13,689 nt of DNA, taken from positions 1 to 13,689 of the forward strand of contig NZ_JBBIRC010000035.1 in NCBI RefSeq assembly GCF_037442045.1. Direction: 5' to 3'. How positions within the stretch are numbered: position 1 is the first letter of the stretch; every line of letters starts with the position of its first letter. This DNA is from Ferroplasma sp037442045 (lineage in GTDB: Archaea > Thermoplasmatota > Thermoplasmata > Thermoplasmatales > Thermoplasmataceae). Under the pieces are notes generated by a model. That model was not told where the DNA came from. It saw nothing but the letters and a program-made list of their open reading frames with translations, and searched no databases. Positions 7,249-13,689 of the stretch are shown here, one piece after another. Position numbers and translations under genes: made by a program.

Positions 7249-8941
7249 AATAGTCAGCTTCGGCATCAATCTCCTTTGTAGGATCAAGAAGTGATTCTGC
7301 AGACATAAGCGGCTCTTTTGGAGCGCTGTTTAATCCTATTACAAAGAACATTGCAGCATATATTCCAAGAACAACGTAATCCAGAGGATATGCAATCAAG
7401 TTTATTCCGCCTGTTGGTGAACCCCCAAGGTATGACAGCAATATCATTCCGGCTATATACACTGGTATCCATGCTGAATTTTTGAGATTTAAGCCCATGA
7501 AATGCTTTTTGTTTGCCTGGTATATGAATACAACTGATCCCGCAAGAACTGCACCAAGTGCATATAATGTCGTTGGAAATGTTGACCAGTATATAAGAAA
7601 TGTTGCAACCTCGAATGAAATAAAGGCCCAAAGCATTGGATATGGTATTTTAAAAGGCCTTTCTACATCTGGATACAACCTTCTCAGTACCGGTAGTGAG
7701 ATCGATGCAACAGCAAAATTAGCCACAGCAGCTACAACGACAAAGTCAACAAGTGCATACCATGAAGGGAGAGGCAAAAGGAATATTATAGCAAGGACAA
7801 GAGCCAGTATCAGAGCAAAGTAAGGTGCACCATGTTTTGTTGTTTTCCTAAAAGCTCCCGGAAGGGCTTCCTCTTCTGAATATCCGAATATAATTCTGCT
7901 TGCTCCGGTCAGGTAAACACCCAGAGTTCCACCTGGCGAAAATATTGCAAACATGAAGAATACTAGAACCATTCCTCCTAATAAATCTGCCTCACCAACC
8001 GTCATGCCAGGAATAATATTTGCCCTTATTATAGATGATAGAGGAGATCCAAGTGCTGACACAAAATTCCAGTCACCGGTCTGTATTCCAAATCCAGCCC
8101 AGCTTACTGTCCCCACTATAACAAATGCCATTCCAATATACATAAGTGATTGAACAGCAAGCACAGTTCCAATGATTTTTGGCATTGTTTTTCCGGGGTT
8201 TTTAACTTCCCCTGCCATATCAGCTACCTGCCTGTACCCCCCAAATGAGAATAATATTCCAGATGCAGGAATGGCTATAAACAATCCACCGACTGATGGC
8301 ATAAATCCTGCAAATCCACCTGCACTGCTGGCTCCAGCCAGCCCAGATGTAAAGTTTCCCCAGTGCCATATGAACATGGGCAGTATTACGATAAATGCTA
8401 CAACAACACCGATTTTAACCCATGTAAGCACCTTATTGAATTTTCCAAATCTTGCTATTCCAACCATATTTAAGGCAAAGAATCCTAGCAAAAGGATTAT
8501 TGACAGCAATATTCCTGAAACTGTTAAAATACCTGTGGTGGAATTGTACAGAAATGGAAAATATAATGATGCGTAAGTTGAAACTGCAACCGCTTCTATA
8601 GCAGGAATAGTTGCAGCCCAAATCAGCAATCCCCATCCTGAAAGGAATCCTCCGTATGAACCGTACGAATAGTATGCTACCCTTGCGCTTATTCCGGATC
8701 TTGGAAACATTGCAGCATATTCTGCAAATGGAAGTGTTACCAGTACAATGAATATTGCAGCAAGAATCCATGATATTATTACTGCTGGCCCGGCATAACC
8801 TGTTCCTCCTGCTGCTGCGAACAGTATACCTGAACCTACTGCACCACCAATGCCAAACATAATGGCTTCATGTGTGCTCATTCCTCTTCTCATTCCGGTT
8901 TTGGTTCGTTTCCCCAAAACTTTATTATCTACTTCTTGCAT
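7247..8941 (-). CDS. APC-superfamily amino acid/polyamine permease
   Basis: A 564-residue membrane protein with about 14 hydrophobic segments, longer than the standard 12-TM APC proteins. TM1 carries the unwound glycine motif 'GIGGAVGSGILF' and TM2 follows 'GPAVIISWILA', both typical of the substrate site. The cytoplasmic 'ADMAGEVKNPGKTMPKII' after TM6-7 is the classic APC signature (E-x-K-N-P). The cytoplasmic N-terminus is basic and the C-terminal tail acidic. The extra C-terminal pair of helices is roughly at 490-540. It probably imports amino acids or related amines by proton or sodium symport; substrate unknown. It converges on cbiD, with 19 nt between the stop codons. A TATA box (8960-8969) lies 19-28 nt before the ATG, so the mRNA is probably leaderless. 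Confidence 0.88.
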   Translation of the reverse strand: MQEVDNKVLGKRTKTGMRRGMSTHEAIMFGIGGAVGSGILFAAAGGTGYAGPAVIISWILAAIFIVLVTLPFAEYAAMFPRSGISARVAYYSYGSYGGFLSGWGLLIWAATIPAIEAVAVSTYASLYFPFLYNSTTGILTVSGILLSIILLLGFFALNMVGIARFGKFNKVLTWVKIGVVVAFIVILPMFIWHWGNFTSGLAGASSAGGFAGFMPSVGGLFIAIPASGILFSFGGYRQVADMAGEVKNPGKTMPKIIGTVLAVQSLMYIGMAFVIVGTVSWAGFGIQTGDWNFVSALGSPLSSIIRANIIPGMTVGEADLLGGMVLVFFMFAIFSPGGTLGVYLTGASRIIFGYSEEEALPGAFRKTTKHGAPYFALILALVLAIIFLLPLPSWYALVDFVVVAAVANFAVASISLPVLRRLYPDVERPFKIPYPMLWAFISFEVATFLIYWSTFPTTLYALGAVLAGSVVFIYQANKKHFMGLNLKNSAWIPVYIAGMILLSYLGGSPTGGINLIAYPLDYVVLGIYAAMFFVIGLNSAPKEPLMSAESLLDPTKEIDAEADY

Positions 8942-8959
8942 AAATATTGATAGTGTGAC

Positions 8960-8969
8960 TATATATAAA
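8960..8969 (-). promoter_or_regulatory. TATA box of the permease at 7247-8941
   Basis: On the - strand GTTTATATAT is centred about 24 nt before the ATG at 8941. This is a good archaeal TATA element at leaderless spacing. Confidence 0.5.
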
Positions 8970-9083
8970 CATTCTCATCAAATTTATGAATATTTATTAA
9001 TCCGTATTGTAAAATAATTAGTATAATTAAATAATTGTTGGATATCTCAGAATATTGTAAGACTTTCATACGCTATTATATAG

Positions 9084-9100
9084 TATTTATATCATAAATA
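9084..9100. repeat. 17-nt inverted repeat in a divergent promoter region
   Basis: TATTTAT-ATC-ATAAATA is a perfect 7-base inverted repeat with a 3-base spacer. It lies between the divergent promoters of the permease and the 80-aa membrane protein. It may be a dimeric regulator site, or only a product of the extreme AT bias. The rest of the 231-nt gap 8942-9172 holds the two TATA boxes and no credible gene. Confidence 0.35.
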
Positions 9101-9141
9101 ATTTAACTGAATATGTCGGAGATAAATAGTATTATATGGCA

Positions 9142-9150
9142 TTTTTATAT
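9142..9150 (+). promoter_or_regulatory. TATA box for the 80-aa membrane protein
   Basis: TTTTTATAT sits 23-31 nt before the ATG at 9173, matching archaeal leaderless promoter geometry. It supports 9173-9415 being a real gene. Confidence 0.5.
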
Positions 9151-9172
9151 GTTTAATCAATATCAATAAATC

Positions 9173-9415
9173 ATGACAGTATTAAATCAGAGAGATTATG
9201 AACGGTTTACGTGGAAACACAGGAAATTACTAGTCTTGTATTCGCTTATAATAATTGCAATTCGAATCATAACGGAAGAGATGCATACAGTAATTGAAAT
9301 AGTATTAAATGATATAATAACAGTAATGGCAATAGCAGGTTTTTTATTCCTGGCTGAAGTTTTACTTTTGGAAAATTATAAAAAATCAATAGAAAAAATG
9401 CAAAAAAATTTATAA
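9173..9415 (+). CDS. Small two-TM membrane protein, unknown function
   Basis: An 80-residue protein I do not recognise. The N-terminus is polar and basic (RDYERFTWKHRK, 7-18). A hydrophobic segment follows at 19-33, then a short acidic turn (EEM), a second long hydrophobic segment at about 41-67, and a basic amphipathic tail (KKSIEKMQKNL). The positive-inside rule predicts both ends in the cytoplasm, in a hairpin. It is a lone gene with a good TATA box at leaderless spacing, divergent from a permease and convergent with isocitrate dehydrogenase. Its stop codon falls in the left arm of an inverted repeat shared with the end of that gene. Coding status is supported by the promoter, the ATG and the clean topology, but not by any known family. 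Confidence 0.6.
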   Translation: MTVLNQRDYERFTWKHRKLLVLYSLIIIAIRIITEEMHTVIEIVLNDIITVMAIAGFLFLAEVLLLENYKKSIEKMQKNL

Positions 9416-9431
9416 ACTCTTTAAAGTTTAT
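9412..9431 (-). terminator. Inverted repeat across two convergent stop codons
   Basis: ATAAACT (9412-9418) and AGTTTAT (9425-9431) form a 7-bp stem with a 6-nt loop. The stop codon of the 80-aa gene lies in the left arm, and the stop codon of isocitrate dehydrogenase lies in the loop. On the - strand the stem is followed by a T7 tract (complement of 9402-9408), so it looks like a hairpin-plus-U-tract terminator for isocitrate dehydrogenase. On the + strand the following DNA is AT-rich without a strong T-run. Confidence 0.45.
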
Positions 9432-10599
9432 TTATAATATCAACAAGGCTATCTCCAAATTCCTTTGTGCCCAGTGCAGGAACATTGAAAAATTTAGCAA
9501 GGTCCTGTGTCACTTTTTTCTGTTCAATAGTCTGTCCAATAGCTTTCTCAATTACATCATATGCTTCTGTCCAGTTCAGGTATTTCATCATGAGCTGTGC
9601 ACCACGAATTAATCCAAGAGGGTCTGCAACATTTTGCCCTGCATATTTTGGGGCTGTACCATGCACTGCCTCAAACATTCCTGCATCATCTCCAACATTA
9701 GCACCGCCAAGAGTTCCAATATTCCCTATAAGTGCCCCTGCTGCATCTGATATGTAATCCCCATCAATATTCGGTGCCAGTATAACTTCATAATTTTCTG
9801 GCCTGGTAATTATCTGCTGAAACATGTTATCAGCTATCATATCATTTATAAGTATCTTGCTGGGATCATCCCGGGATGTGTATTCCCCAAACTCATTTTC
9901 AAGCGTTTCGTATGCCCATTCTCTAAACGCACCCTCTGTATATTTCATTACGTTTCCCTTATGCATTATTGTAATTTTCTTTTTATTGTTTTCAATTGCA
10001 AATTTTGCAGCAGCTCTTGTAATTCTCTGCGTTTTATATTTGCTCATGGGTTTTATGCCTATGCCGGAATCATCACTGATTTCAACCTGTAATTTATCTT
10101 TAAAGAATTTTCTAATTTCTGCGGCTTCTTTGCTGTCATATTTATATTCTATTCCCATATACAGATCATCTGTGTTTTCCCTGAATATTGTTAGATTAAC
10201 GTTTTCAGGATGCTTAAGCGGGCTTTCCAGACCTTGCATATAACTTACAGGCCTGATATTGGAATAAAGATCAAGCATTACTCTGATTCTTACATTTATG
10301 GATTTAAAGCCTGTGCCGATGGGAGTTCCCAGTGGAGCTTTCAGAAGAACCCGGTACAGTTTTATTGCTTCCTGTGATTCCTCAGGAAACCTGTCGTTCT
10401 TTTCTTTCAGTGCTTTGTCCCCTACAAGTATTTCCTTCCAGTCTATTTTTTTATTTTTGTAAGCCTTTTTAACAGCGGCGTCAACAACTTTTCTGGCAAC
10501 GTCCATAATTTCTGGCCCAATGCCATCTCCGTCTGTATACAGAATTGTTGGATTGTCTGGCACATTCCACTTTTTATTTTCAAATGTTATTTTTCCCAT
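9421..10599 (-). CDS. icd: Isocitrate dehydrogenase, probably NADP-dependent
   Basis: A 392-residue enzyme of the isocitrate/isopropylmalate dehydrogenase family, oxidatively decarboxylating isocitrate to 2-oxoglutarate in the citric acid cycle. Isocitrate ligands are present: Ser100 in TGFKSIN (the E. coli Ser113 site), Arg106, Arg116, Arg140 (FRENTDDLYMGIEY), Tyr147 and Lys214 (MHKGN). Metal-binding aspartates lie in 'NDMIAD' and 'NIDGDYISD'. Lys318-Tyr319 in HGTAPKYAGQ match the E. coli NADP determinants Lys344-Tyr345, while the Tyr391 and Arg395 positions are Gln365 and Lys369. NADP is therefore likely but not certain. The frame also opens with a TTG three codons earlier, at 10608. I prefer the ATG at 10599 because a TATA box lies 20-30 nt upstream. 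It stands alone between two transport genes. Confidence 0.95.
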   Translation of the reverse strand: MGKITFENKKWNVPDNPTILYTDGDGIGPEIMDVARKVVDAAVKKAYKNKKIDWKEILVGDKALKEKNDRFPEESQEAIKLYRVLLKAPLGTPIGTGFKSINVRIRVMLDLYSNIRPVSYMQGLESPLKHPENVNLTIFRENTDDLYMGIEYKYDSKEAAEIRKFFKDKLQVEISDDSGIGIKPMSKYKTQRITRAAAKFAIENNKKKITIMHKGNVMKYTEGAFREWAYETLENEFGEYTSRDDPSKILINDMIADNMFQQIITRPENYEVILAPNIDGDYISDAAGALIGNIGTLGGANVGDDAGMFEAVHGTAPKYAGQNVADPLGLIRGAQLMMKYLNWTEAYDVIEKAIGQTIEQKKVTQDLAKFFNVPALGTKEFGDSLVDIINKL

Positions 10600-10618
10600 A
10601 AAAATCAATATGTTATCG

Positions 10619-10629
10619 ATATATTAATT
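10619..10629 (-). promoter_or_regulatory. TATA box for icd
   Basis: On the - strand TAATTAATATA is 20-30 nt before the ATG at 10599. It fits a leaderless start at this ATG rather than at the upstream TTG. Confidence 0.45.
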
Positions 10630-10677
10630 ATTAATATTTCTAACGGTACATTTCAATAACAATCTGCTCCAATTTTA

Positions 10678-12039
10678 TTATTTTATCCGTTGCCTGCTTT
10701 TTCCAAATTCTCTTACGATGCTTTGAGCCGGAATTTTCTTTCTGACTTTTTTTAATATTCCTTTGTTTTCCATTATATGTTTAATTCCATAAACCGCAGA
10801 GACTATGGCAAGAACAGCAATGCTTATTTCTATTGCTGGAAGCCCGAGATAACTTATTGTAATGAATATTGTTATTATGCCTGCTGCAGGTATAAGGAAG
10901 AAATATTTTTGCTCCCTTAAACTTTTTGGATTTTCATTTTTTACCTTTCTCCAGAGAATTATTGCTGAAAAATCTATTATTGAATATGCTATGAGCACAG
11001 AAACATTTGAAGCTTCGATTATTGTTGAAAAACCAACAAAATATACAAAAATCAAGCTTATTGCCATGGATAGCAAAATTGAATAGACAGGTGTACCATA
11101 CTTATCTATTTTCCCGAATTGCATGGGAATTTCTCTGTCCCGCCCCATGGCATAAAGCACCCTGCTTGTACCAAGTATTCCCGTAAGTACGACACCGGCG
11201 GTTGCAGTGATTCCCCCTATTGCTATGATTACAAGAAGATATGGATTGTGCAGAACAGCTATTGCAGCAGATAACGGTGCAGAGGCCGAAGCCAGCCCAG
11301 AAGCAGGGATAAGGCCAATAGCAACTACTGCTATTACTGCATAAAGGGCTGATGATATTATAATAGAAAATATTATAGCTTTTGGTATATTCTTTTCAGG
11401 ATTTTTAACTTCATCACCCACAGTGGTTATACGTGAGAAACCGGTAAAAGCAAAAAATATAAGGGCAGAACCTTCCATGATTCCTGTAAATCCATGTGGT
11501 GCAAAATTTGTAAAATCGCTGGTCCTGAAATAGAATATGCCAGAGATAACAAAAATTATTAAAATGATAATATTAACTCCAACTAATATCGATAATGTCT
11601 TTGCTGAATTTTTTAATCCGAGCATGTTAAGTATTGCAAATAGTATTATTACTGGAATTCCAAAAATTATAAGAGTTATGTGAAGATGAAACAGTGCATT
11701 AATGTAACTTCCCATGCTGAGTGAAACTGCGGAAATTGCAATCATATTGGAAAATGTCCACATCGTTCCTCCAATAAATCCGGCAGAAGGGGCAAATGAA
11801 TCCTTTGCATATTCATAAACTCCACCTTCCTTTGATATGTGCTGTGCGATTTCAGAGAAACTTAATCCTGTAAATATGGCAATTACCGCAGAAATAAAAA
11901 TTGAAATAATTATTGCAGGGCCTGCCCTGCCTGCAGCTATTCCAATAATCACGAAAATCCCTGCACCTATAATGGCACCAAGATTAATTATAATTGCAGA
12001 ACGGAGCCCAAGAATTCTCCTTAATCCGTATGAAGCCAT
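10678..12039 (-). CDS. APC-superfamily amino acid permease
   Basis: A 453-residue, about 12-TM transporter. TM1 has 'NLGAIIGAGIFVIIG', the amino-acid-binding unwound helix, followed by 'GPAIIISIFISA' in TM2 and 'SFSEIAQHISKEGGVYEY' after it. The signature 'GDEVKNPEKNIPKAI' follows 'FFAFTGFSRITTV', a combination typical of cationic amino acid/LAT-like APC members. A basic tail (KKVRKKIP... to the end) is cytoplasmic. It probably imports an amino acid by cation symport; the substrate is not readable. It differs clearly from the longer APC protein at 7247-8941, so this is not a tandem duplication. A TATA box TTTATTTATTAA lies 19-30 nt before the ATG, and an SD-like AGGAT lies directly before the ATG. 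Downstream, icd begins after 78 nt on the same strand but has its own TATA box. Confidence 0.9.
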   Translation of the reverse strand: MASYGLRRILGLRSAIIINLGAIIGAGIFVIIGIAAGRAGPAIIISIFISAVIAIFTGLSFSEIAQHISKEGGVYEYAKDSFAPSAGFIGGTMWTFSNMIAISAVSLSMGSYINALFHLHITLIIFGIPVIILFAILNMLGLKNSAKTLSILVGVNIIILIIFVISGIFYFRTSDFTNFAPHGFTGIMEGSALIFFAFTGFSRITTVGDEVKNPEKNIPKAIIFSIIISSALYAVIAVVAIGLIPASGLASASAPLSAAIAVLHNPYLLVIIAIGGITATAGVVLTGILGTSRVLYAMGRDREIPMQFGKIDKYGTPVYSILLSMAISLIFVYFVGFSTIIEASNVSVLIAYSIIDFSAIILWRKVKNENPKSLREQKYFFLIPAAGIITIFITISYLGLPAIEISIAVLAIVSAVYGIKHIMENKGILKKVRKKIPAQSIVREFGKSRQRIK

Positions 12040-12057
12040 TAATCCTTATTGTGCCCA

Positions 12058-12069
12058 TTAATAAATAAA
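12058..12069 (-). promoter_or_regulatory. TATA box for the permease at 10678-12039
   Basis: TTTATTTATTAA on the - strand, 19-30 nt upstream of the ATG at 12039, gives archaeal leaderless spacing. Confidence 0.4.
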
Positions 12070-12110
12070 GTACCTATTTTTTAAAAAAATTAGTTAAAGA
12101 AATTTAAAAA

Positions 12111-12120
12111 TAATTTAATA
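12111..12120 (+). promoter_or_regulatory. Candidate TATA box for the Cys-rich small protein
   Basis: TAATTTAATA lies 23-32 nt before the ATG at 12143. The spacing is right, but the region is almost pure A/T, so the call is weak. Confidence 0.3.
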
Positions 12121-12142
12121 TGATAAGTATATTATTTATAAT

Positions 12143-12310
12143 ATGTGTGAGGACTGCATGGACGAAAATTGCAAATGCGAGAGTTGCTATAATTACAGGC
12201 ATTATTCTGCATGCCCTATCTGCGGGCACACCATTTTCCTTGACTGCTGCCAGGGATTTATAAAGCATAAATATGACGTGGAATTTAACTTAAATCATGA
12301 TTCAAAATGA
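12143..12310 (+). CDS. 55-aa cysteine-rich, probable zinc-binding protein
   Basis: A very short gene translated directly from the sequence. It has nine cysteines in 55 residues: an N-terminal cluster Cys2, 5, 10, 12 and 15 (CxxCx4CxCxxC), a CPICGH knuckle at 24-29, and CC at 35-36. Histidines at 20, 29 and 42 are further possible ligands. This density predicts one or two structural Zn2+ ions or an Fe-S site. The CPICGH...CC part resembles half of a zinc ribbon; I do not recognise the whole as a named family. The G+C-richer codons stand out from the A/T-only flanks, which supports coding. A TATA-like box lies at leaderless distance. Its last 16 nt overlap, tail to tail, the end of the SRPBCC gene. 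Function unknown; it could be a regulator, a metal chaperone or a subunit adaptor. Confidence 0.65.
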   Translation: MCEDCMDENCKCESCYNYRHYSACPICGHTIFLDCCQGFIKHKYDVEFNLNHDSK

Positions 12311-12690
12311 TCTTTTATCCTCTTTAATGCATCCTCTGTGCCCTGCTCAAAATGCCCCTGCAGTTTTTTGGAAAACGCCCTGAGCAATGGTGAAAGTTTA
12401 ATATTCCATATGGATATGATTTTTAAGGGACTCTGGCCTTCAAGCCTTGTAATTTTTTCTCCTGTAAATGGCCCTTTTATATATTTCTCAGTTATTGTAA
12501 AATTTTTATCATCTGTTTCAAGTTCCATTTTTCCTTTTCCCGGAAAGGCGAACTGTACCATATAATAATCGCCATCTTTTTCTATGCTTCTTGTTCCGTG
12601 CCAGTATTCAGGTATTTTTTTGTAATCTATTATCAGATCCCAGACGGCATCTTTGCTGCTGTTAACTTCTATTTCTTTCTGAAACTCCAT
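12295..12690 (-). CDS. SRPBCC (START/Bet v1-like) domain protein
   Basis: A 131-residue single-domain protein of the SRPBCC superfamily (polyketide cyclase/CoxG-like). It begins with the usual first strand and helix, 'EFQKEIEVNSSKDAVWDLIIDYKKIPEYW', where the V-W-D-L-I-x-D-x-x-x-x-P-x-W pattern is characteristic. Antiparallel strands follow, then the long C-terminal helix 'LLRAFSKKLQGHFEQGTEDALKRIKDHF' that closes the hydrophobic pocket. Such proteins bind a small hydrophobic ligand or lipid, but function varies widely and none can be assigned here. It is cytosolic, with no signal or TM. It diverges from the 2-oxoacid dehydrogenase gene and overlaps the Cys-rich gene by 16 nt at its 3' end. 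A TATA-like element at 12709-12716 fits the ATG at 12690. Confidence 0.78.
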   Translation of the reverse strand: MEFQKEIEVNSSKDAVWDLIIDYKKIPEYWHGTRSIEKDGDYYMVQFAFPGKGKMELETDDKNFTITEKYIKGPFTGEKITRLEGQSPLKIISIWNIKLSPLLRAFSKKLQGHFEQGTEDALKRIKDHFES

Positions 12691-12708
12691 TAATAGTTAT
12701 TTATGCGT

Positions 12709-12716
12709 TATATATC
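12709..12716 (-). promoter_or_regulatory. TATA box for the SRPBCC gene
   Basis: GATATATA on the - strand, 19-26 nt before the ATG at 12690, lies in the 86-98-nt divergent promoter region shared with the E1 alpha gene. Confidence 0.35.
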
Positions 12717-12748
12717 ATATTATGCATATATATATGTTTCAATCCAAA

Positions 12749-12758
12749 TTATTTTATA
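12749..12758 (+). promoter_or_regulatory. TATA box for the E1 alpha gene
   Basis: TTATTTTATA-like sequence places transcription start near 12777-12784. That gives either a leaderless ATG at 12777 or a roughly 10-nt leader containing GGAG before the ATG at 12789. Confidence 0.4.
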
Positions 12759-12788
12759 GAACAAACAGTTAATATTATGGAGATTTTT

Positions 12789-13689
12789 ATGGTTAAAACA
12801 TACAGTAAAGAAGATCTTATTGAAATATATGCTACAATGGTAAAAAGCCGTAAGTATGAGGAAAAACTACGTGATATTTACCTTAGCGACAAAAAACCGC
12901 TTTTCAATATTGCTGCAGGGAAAATACCAGGTGAAATGCATTTATCTGCAGGGCAGGAACCCTCTGCTGCATGGATGTCTGTTCTCCTAAGAAATGATGA
13001 TTTTGTGTACAGCACACACAGACCCCATCATACTGCCATTTCAAAAGGAGTGGATTTAAACAAAATGACAGCAGAGATTATGGGAAAGCACGAAGGCCTG
13101 AGCAAGGGCAAGGGAGGGCATATGCATATTTTCGATAAAAAAGTAAATTTTGCATGTGCAGGCATCGTTGGTTCCTCTTTCCCTCCGGCATTGGGGGCTG
13201 CCCTTGCATTTAAACTTGACAAAAAGGACAATATTGCAGTGGCATTCGGCGGCGACGGCGCTTTGAATCAGGGGATGTTTCTGGAATCATTGAATCTTGC
13301 GTCCCTATGGAAATTGCCTGTTGTTTTTGTAATAGAAAACAATGACTGGGCAATATCAGTAGAAACAAAAGACTCTACACCTCTTGCAAATGATGCTGTA
13401 AGAGCTTCAGGTTTTGGCATGCCTGGAATATACGTGAAAGATAATGATCCGGTTAAAATGTACGAGGCAGCAGAAGAAGCTGTCAAACGTGCCAGAAATG
13501 GAAATGGGCCAACTCTGATAAGCATAGATACGTACAGGTATTACGGCCATTTTGAAGGTGATCCTGAAATTTACAGGCCAAAGGATCAGGTAAAAGAACT
13601 GTTAGCAAAAGATCCAATAAAAATACTGGAATCCAGGCTGATTAAGGATGGAATTATAACTCAGGATGATGATGATAGAATACAGAATT
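12789..13689 (+). CDS. 2-oxoacid/acetoin dehydrogenase E1 alpha (partial)
   Basis: The first 300 codons of a gene that runs off the right edge. It is the alpha subunit of a thiamine-diphosphate E1 component that decarboxylates a 2-oxoacid (pyruvate, branched-chain) or acetoin and passes the acyl group to lipoyl-E2. The ThDP-binding motif is complete: GDGALNQG (155-162) through 'ESLNLASLWKLPVVFVIENN' (NN at 184-185). Also visible are the active-site loop 'STHRPHHTAISKG', 'GKGGHMHIFD' (108-116) and 'YYGHFEGDPEIYRPKD', all closest to acetoin/2-oxoacid E1 alpha proteins. The beta subunit, E2 and E3 usually follow and would lie beyond the window. Two in-frame starts exist: 12777 and 12789. The second has GGAG six nt upstream and removes four extra residues; the first fits a leaderless TATA spacing. 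Substrate specificity cannot be judged. Confidence 0.93.
   Translation, partial: MVKTYSKEDLIEIYATMVKSRKYEEKLRDIYLSDKKPLFNIAAGKIPGEMHLSAGQEPSAAWMSVLLRNDDFVYSTHRPHHTAISKGVDLNKMTAEIMGKHEGLSKGKGGHMHIFDKKVNFACAGIVGSSFPPALGAALAFKLDKKDNIAVAFGGDGALNQGMFLESLNLASLWKLPVVFVIENNDWAISVETKDSTPLANDAVRASGFGMPGIYVKDNDPVKMYEAAEEAVKRARNGNGPTLISIDTYRYYGHFEGDPEIYRPKDQVKELLAKDPIKILESRLIKDGIITQDDDDRIQN

Noticed and set aside
9113..9169. An 18-aa frame just before the 80-aa gene, as a possible leader peptide.
   Set aside because: The TATA box of the downstream gene lies inside it, and the peptide has no recognisable attenuation or signal feature.
7247..12039. The two APC permeases as a tandem duplication flanking icd.
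   Set aside because: They differ in length (564 and 453 aa), in TM count and in most of the sequence outside the superfamily motifs, so no recent duplication is supported.
1..13689. CRISPR arrays, insertion sequences, phage or toxin-antitoxin genes, tRNA genes.
   Set aside because: I saw no regularly spaced repeats, no transposase or integrase motifs, and no tRNA cloverleaf or conserved TTCGA-type arm. The zinc-ribbon and Cys-rich small proteins lack antitoxin partners.

Overview
The window reads as chromosomal DNA of an acidophilic, wall-less archaeon of the Thermoplasmatales (Ferroplasma, Acidiplasma or a close relative is my best guess). The evidence is indirect. The DNA is strongly AT-rich, with ATA and AGA/AGG heavily used for Ile and Arg. 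Several genes have an archaeal-type TATA box 20-30 nt before the first plausible start codon, as expected for leaderless mRNAs. The gene set is archaeal (COG1361-type surface protein, small Zn-ribbon proteins, anaerobic-type cobalamin genes). I see no rRNA, tRNA, IS element, CRISPR array or phage gene. No gene-free stretch exceeds 300 bases; the longest are 3358-3607 and 8942-9172.

Layout. (1) 19-3357, + strand: a compact cassette of a 14-TM DHA2-type MFS exporter, a heavily N-glycosylatable COG1361-like extracellular protein with a C-terminal membrane anchor (14-nt gene overlap), and a PadR-family repressor. (2) 3608-4423, - strand: a lone family-2 glycosyltransferase, convergent with the PadR gene. 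(3) 4618-7227, + strand: a small Zn-ribbon protein followed by three cobalamin (corrin ring) genes, cbiJ, cbiC and cbiD, tightly packed with a 4-nt gap and an 11-nt overlap. (4) 7247-8941, - strand: an APC-superfamily permease. It is followed on the + strand by an 80-aa two-TM protein (9173-9415), which converges on isocitrate dehydrogenase (9421-10599, -). (5) 10678-12039, - strand: a second APC permease. (6) 12143-12310, +: a 55-aa protein with nine cysteines whose 3' end overlaps the tail of an SRPBCC-domain gene (12295-12690, -). (7) 12789 to the right edge, +: the E1 alpha subunit of a thiamine-diphosphate 2-oxoacid dehydrogenase, cut by the window end.

Metabolically this fits a peptide- or amino-acid-scavenging heterotroph: amino acids enter through APC permeases, and carbon skeletons are oxidised by a 2-oxoacid dehydrogenase and the citric acid cycle. 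The parts least explained by known biology are the MFS/COG1361/PadR cassette, which looks like an export pump with its own surface partner, and the small Cys-rich protein. The rest is mostly ordinary housekeeping and transport content.
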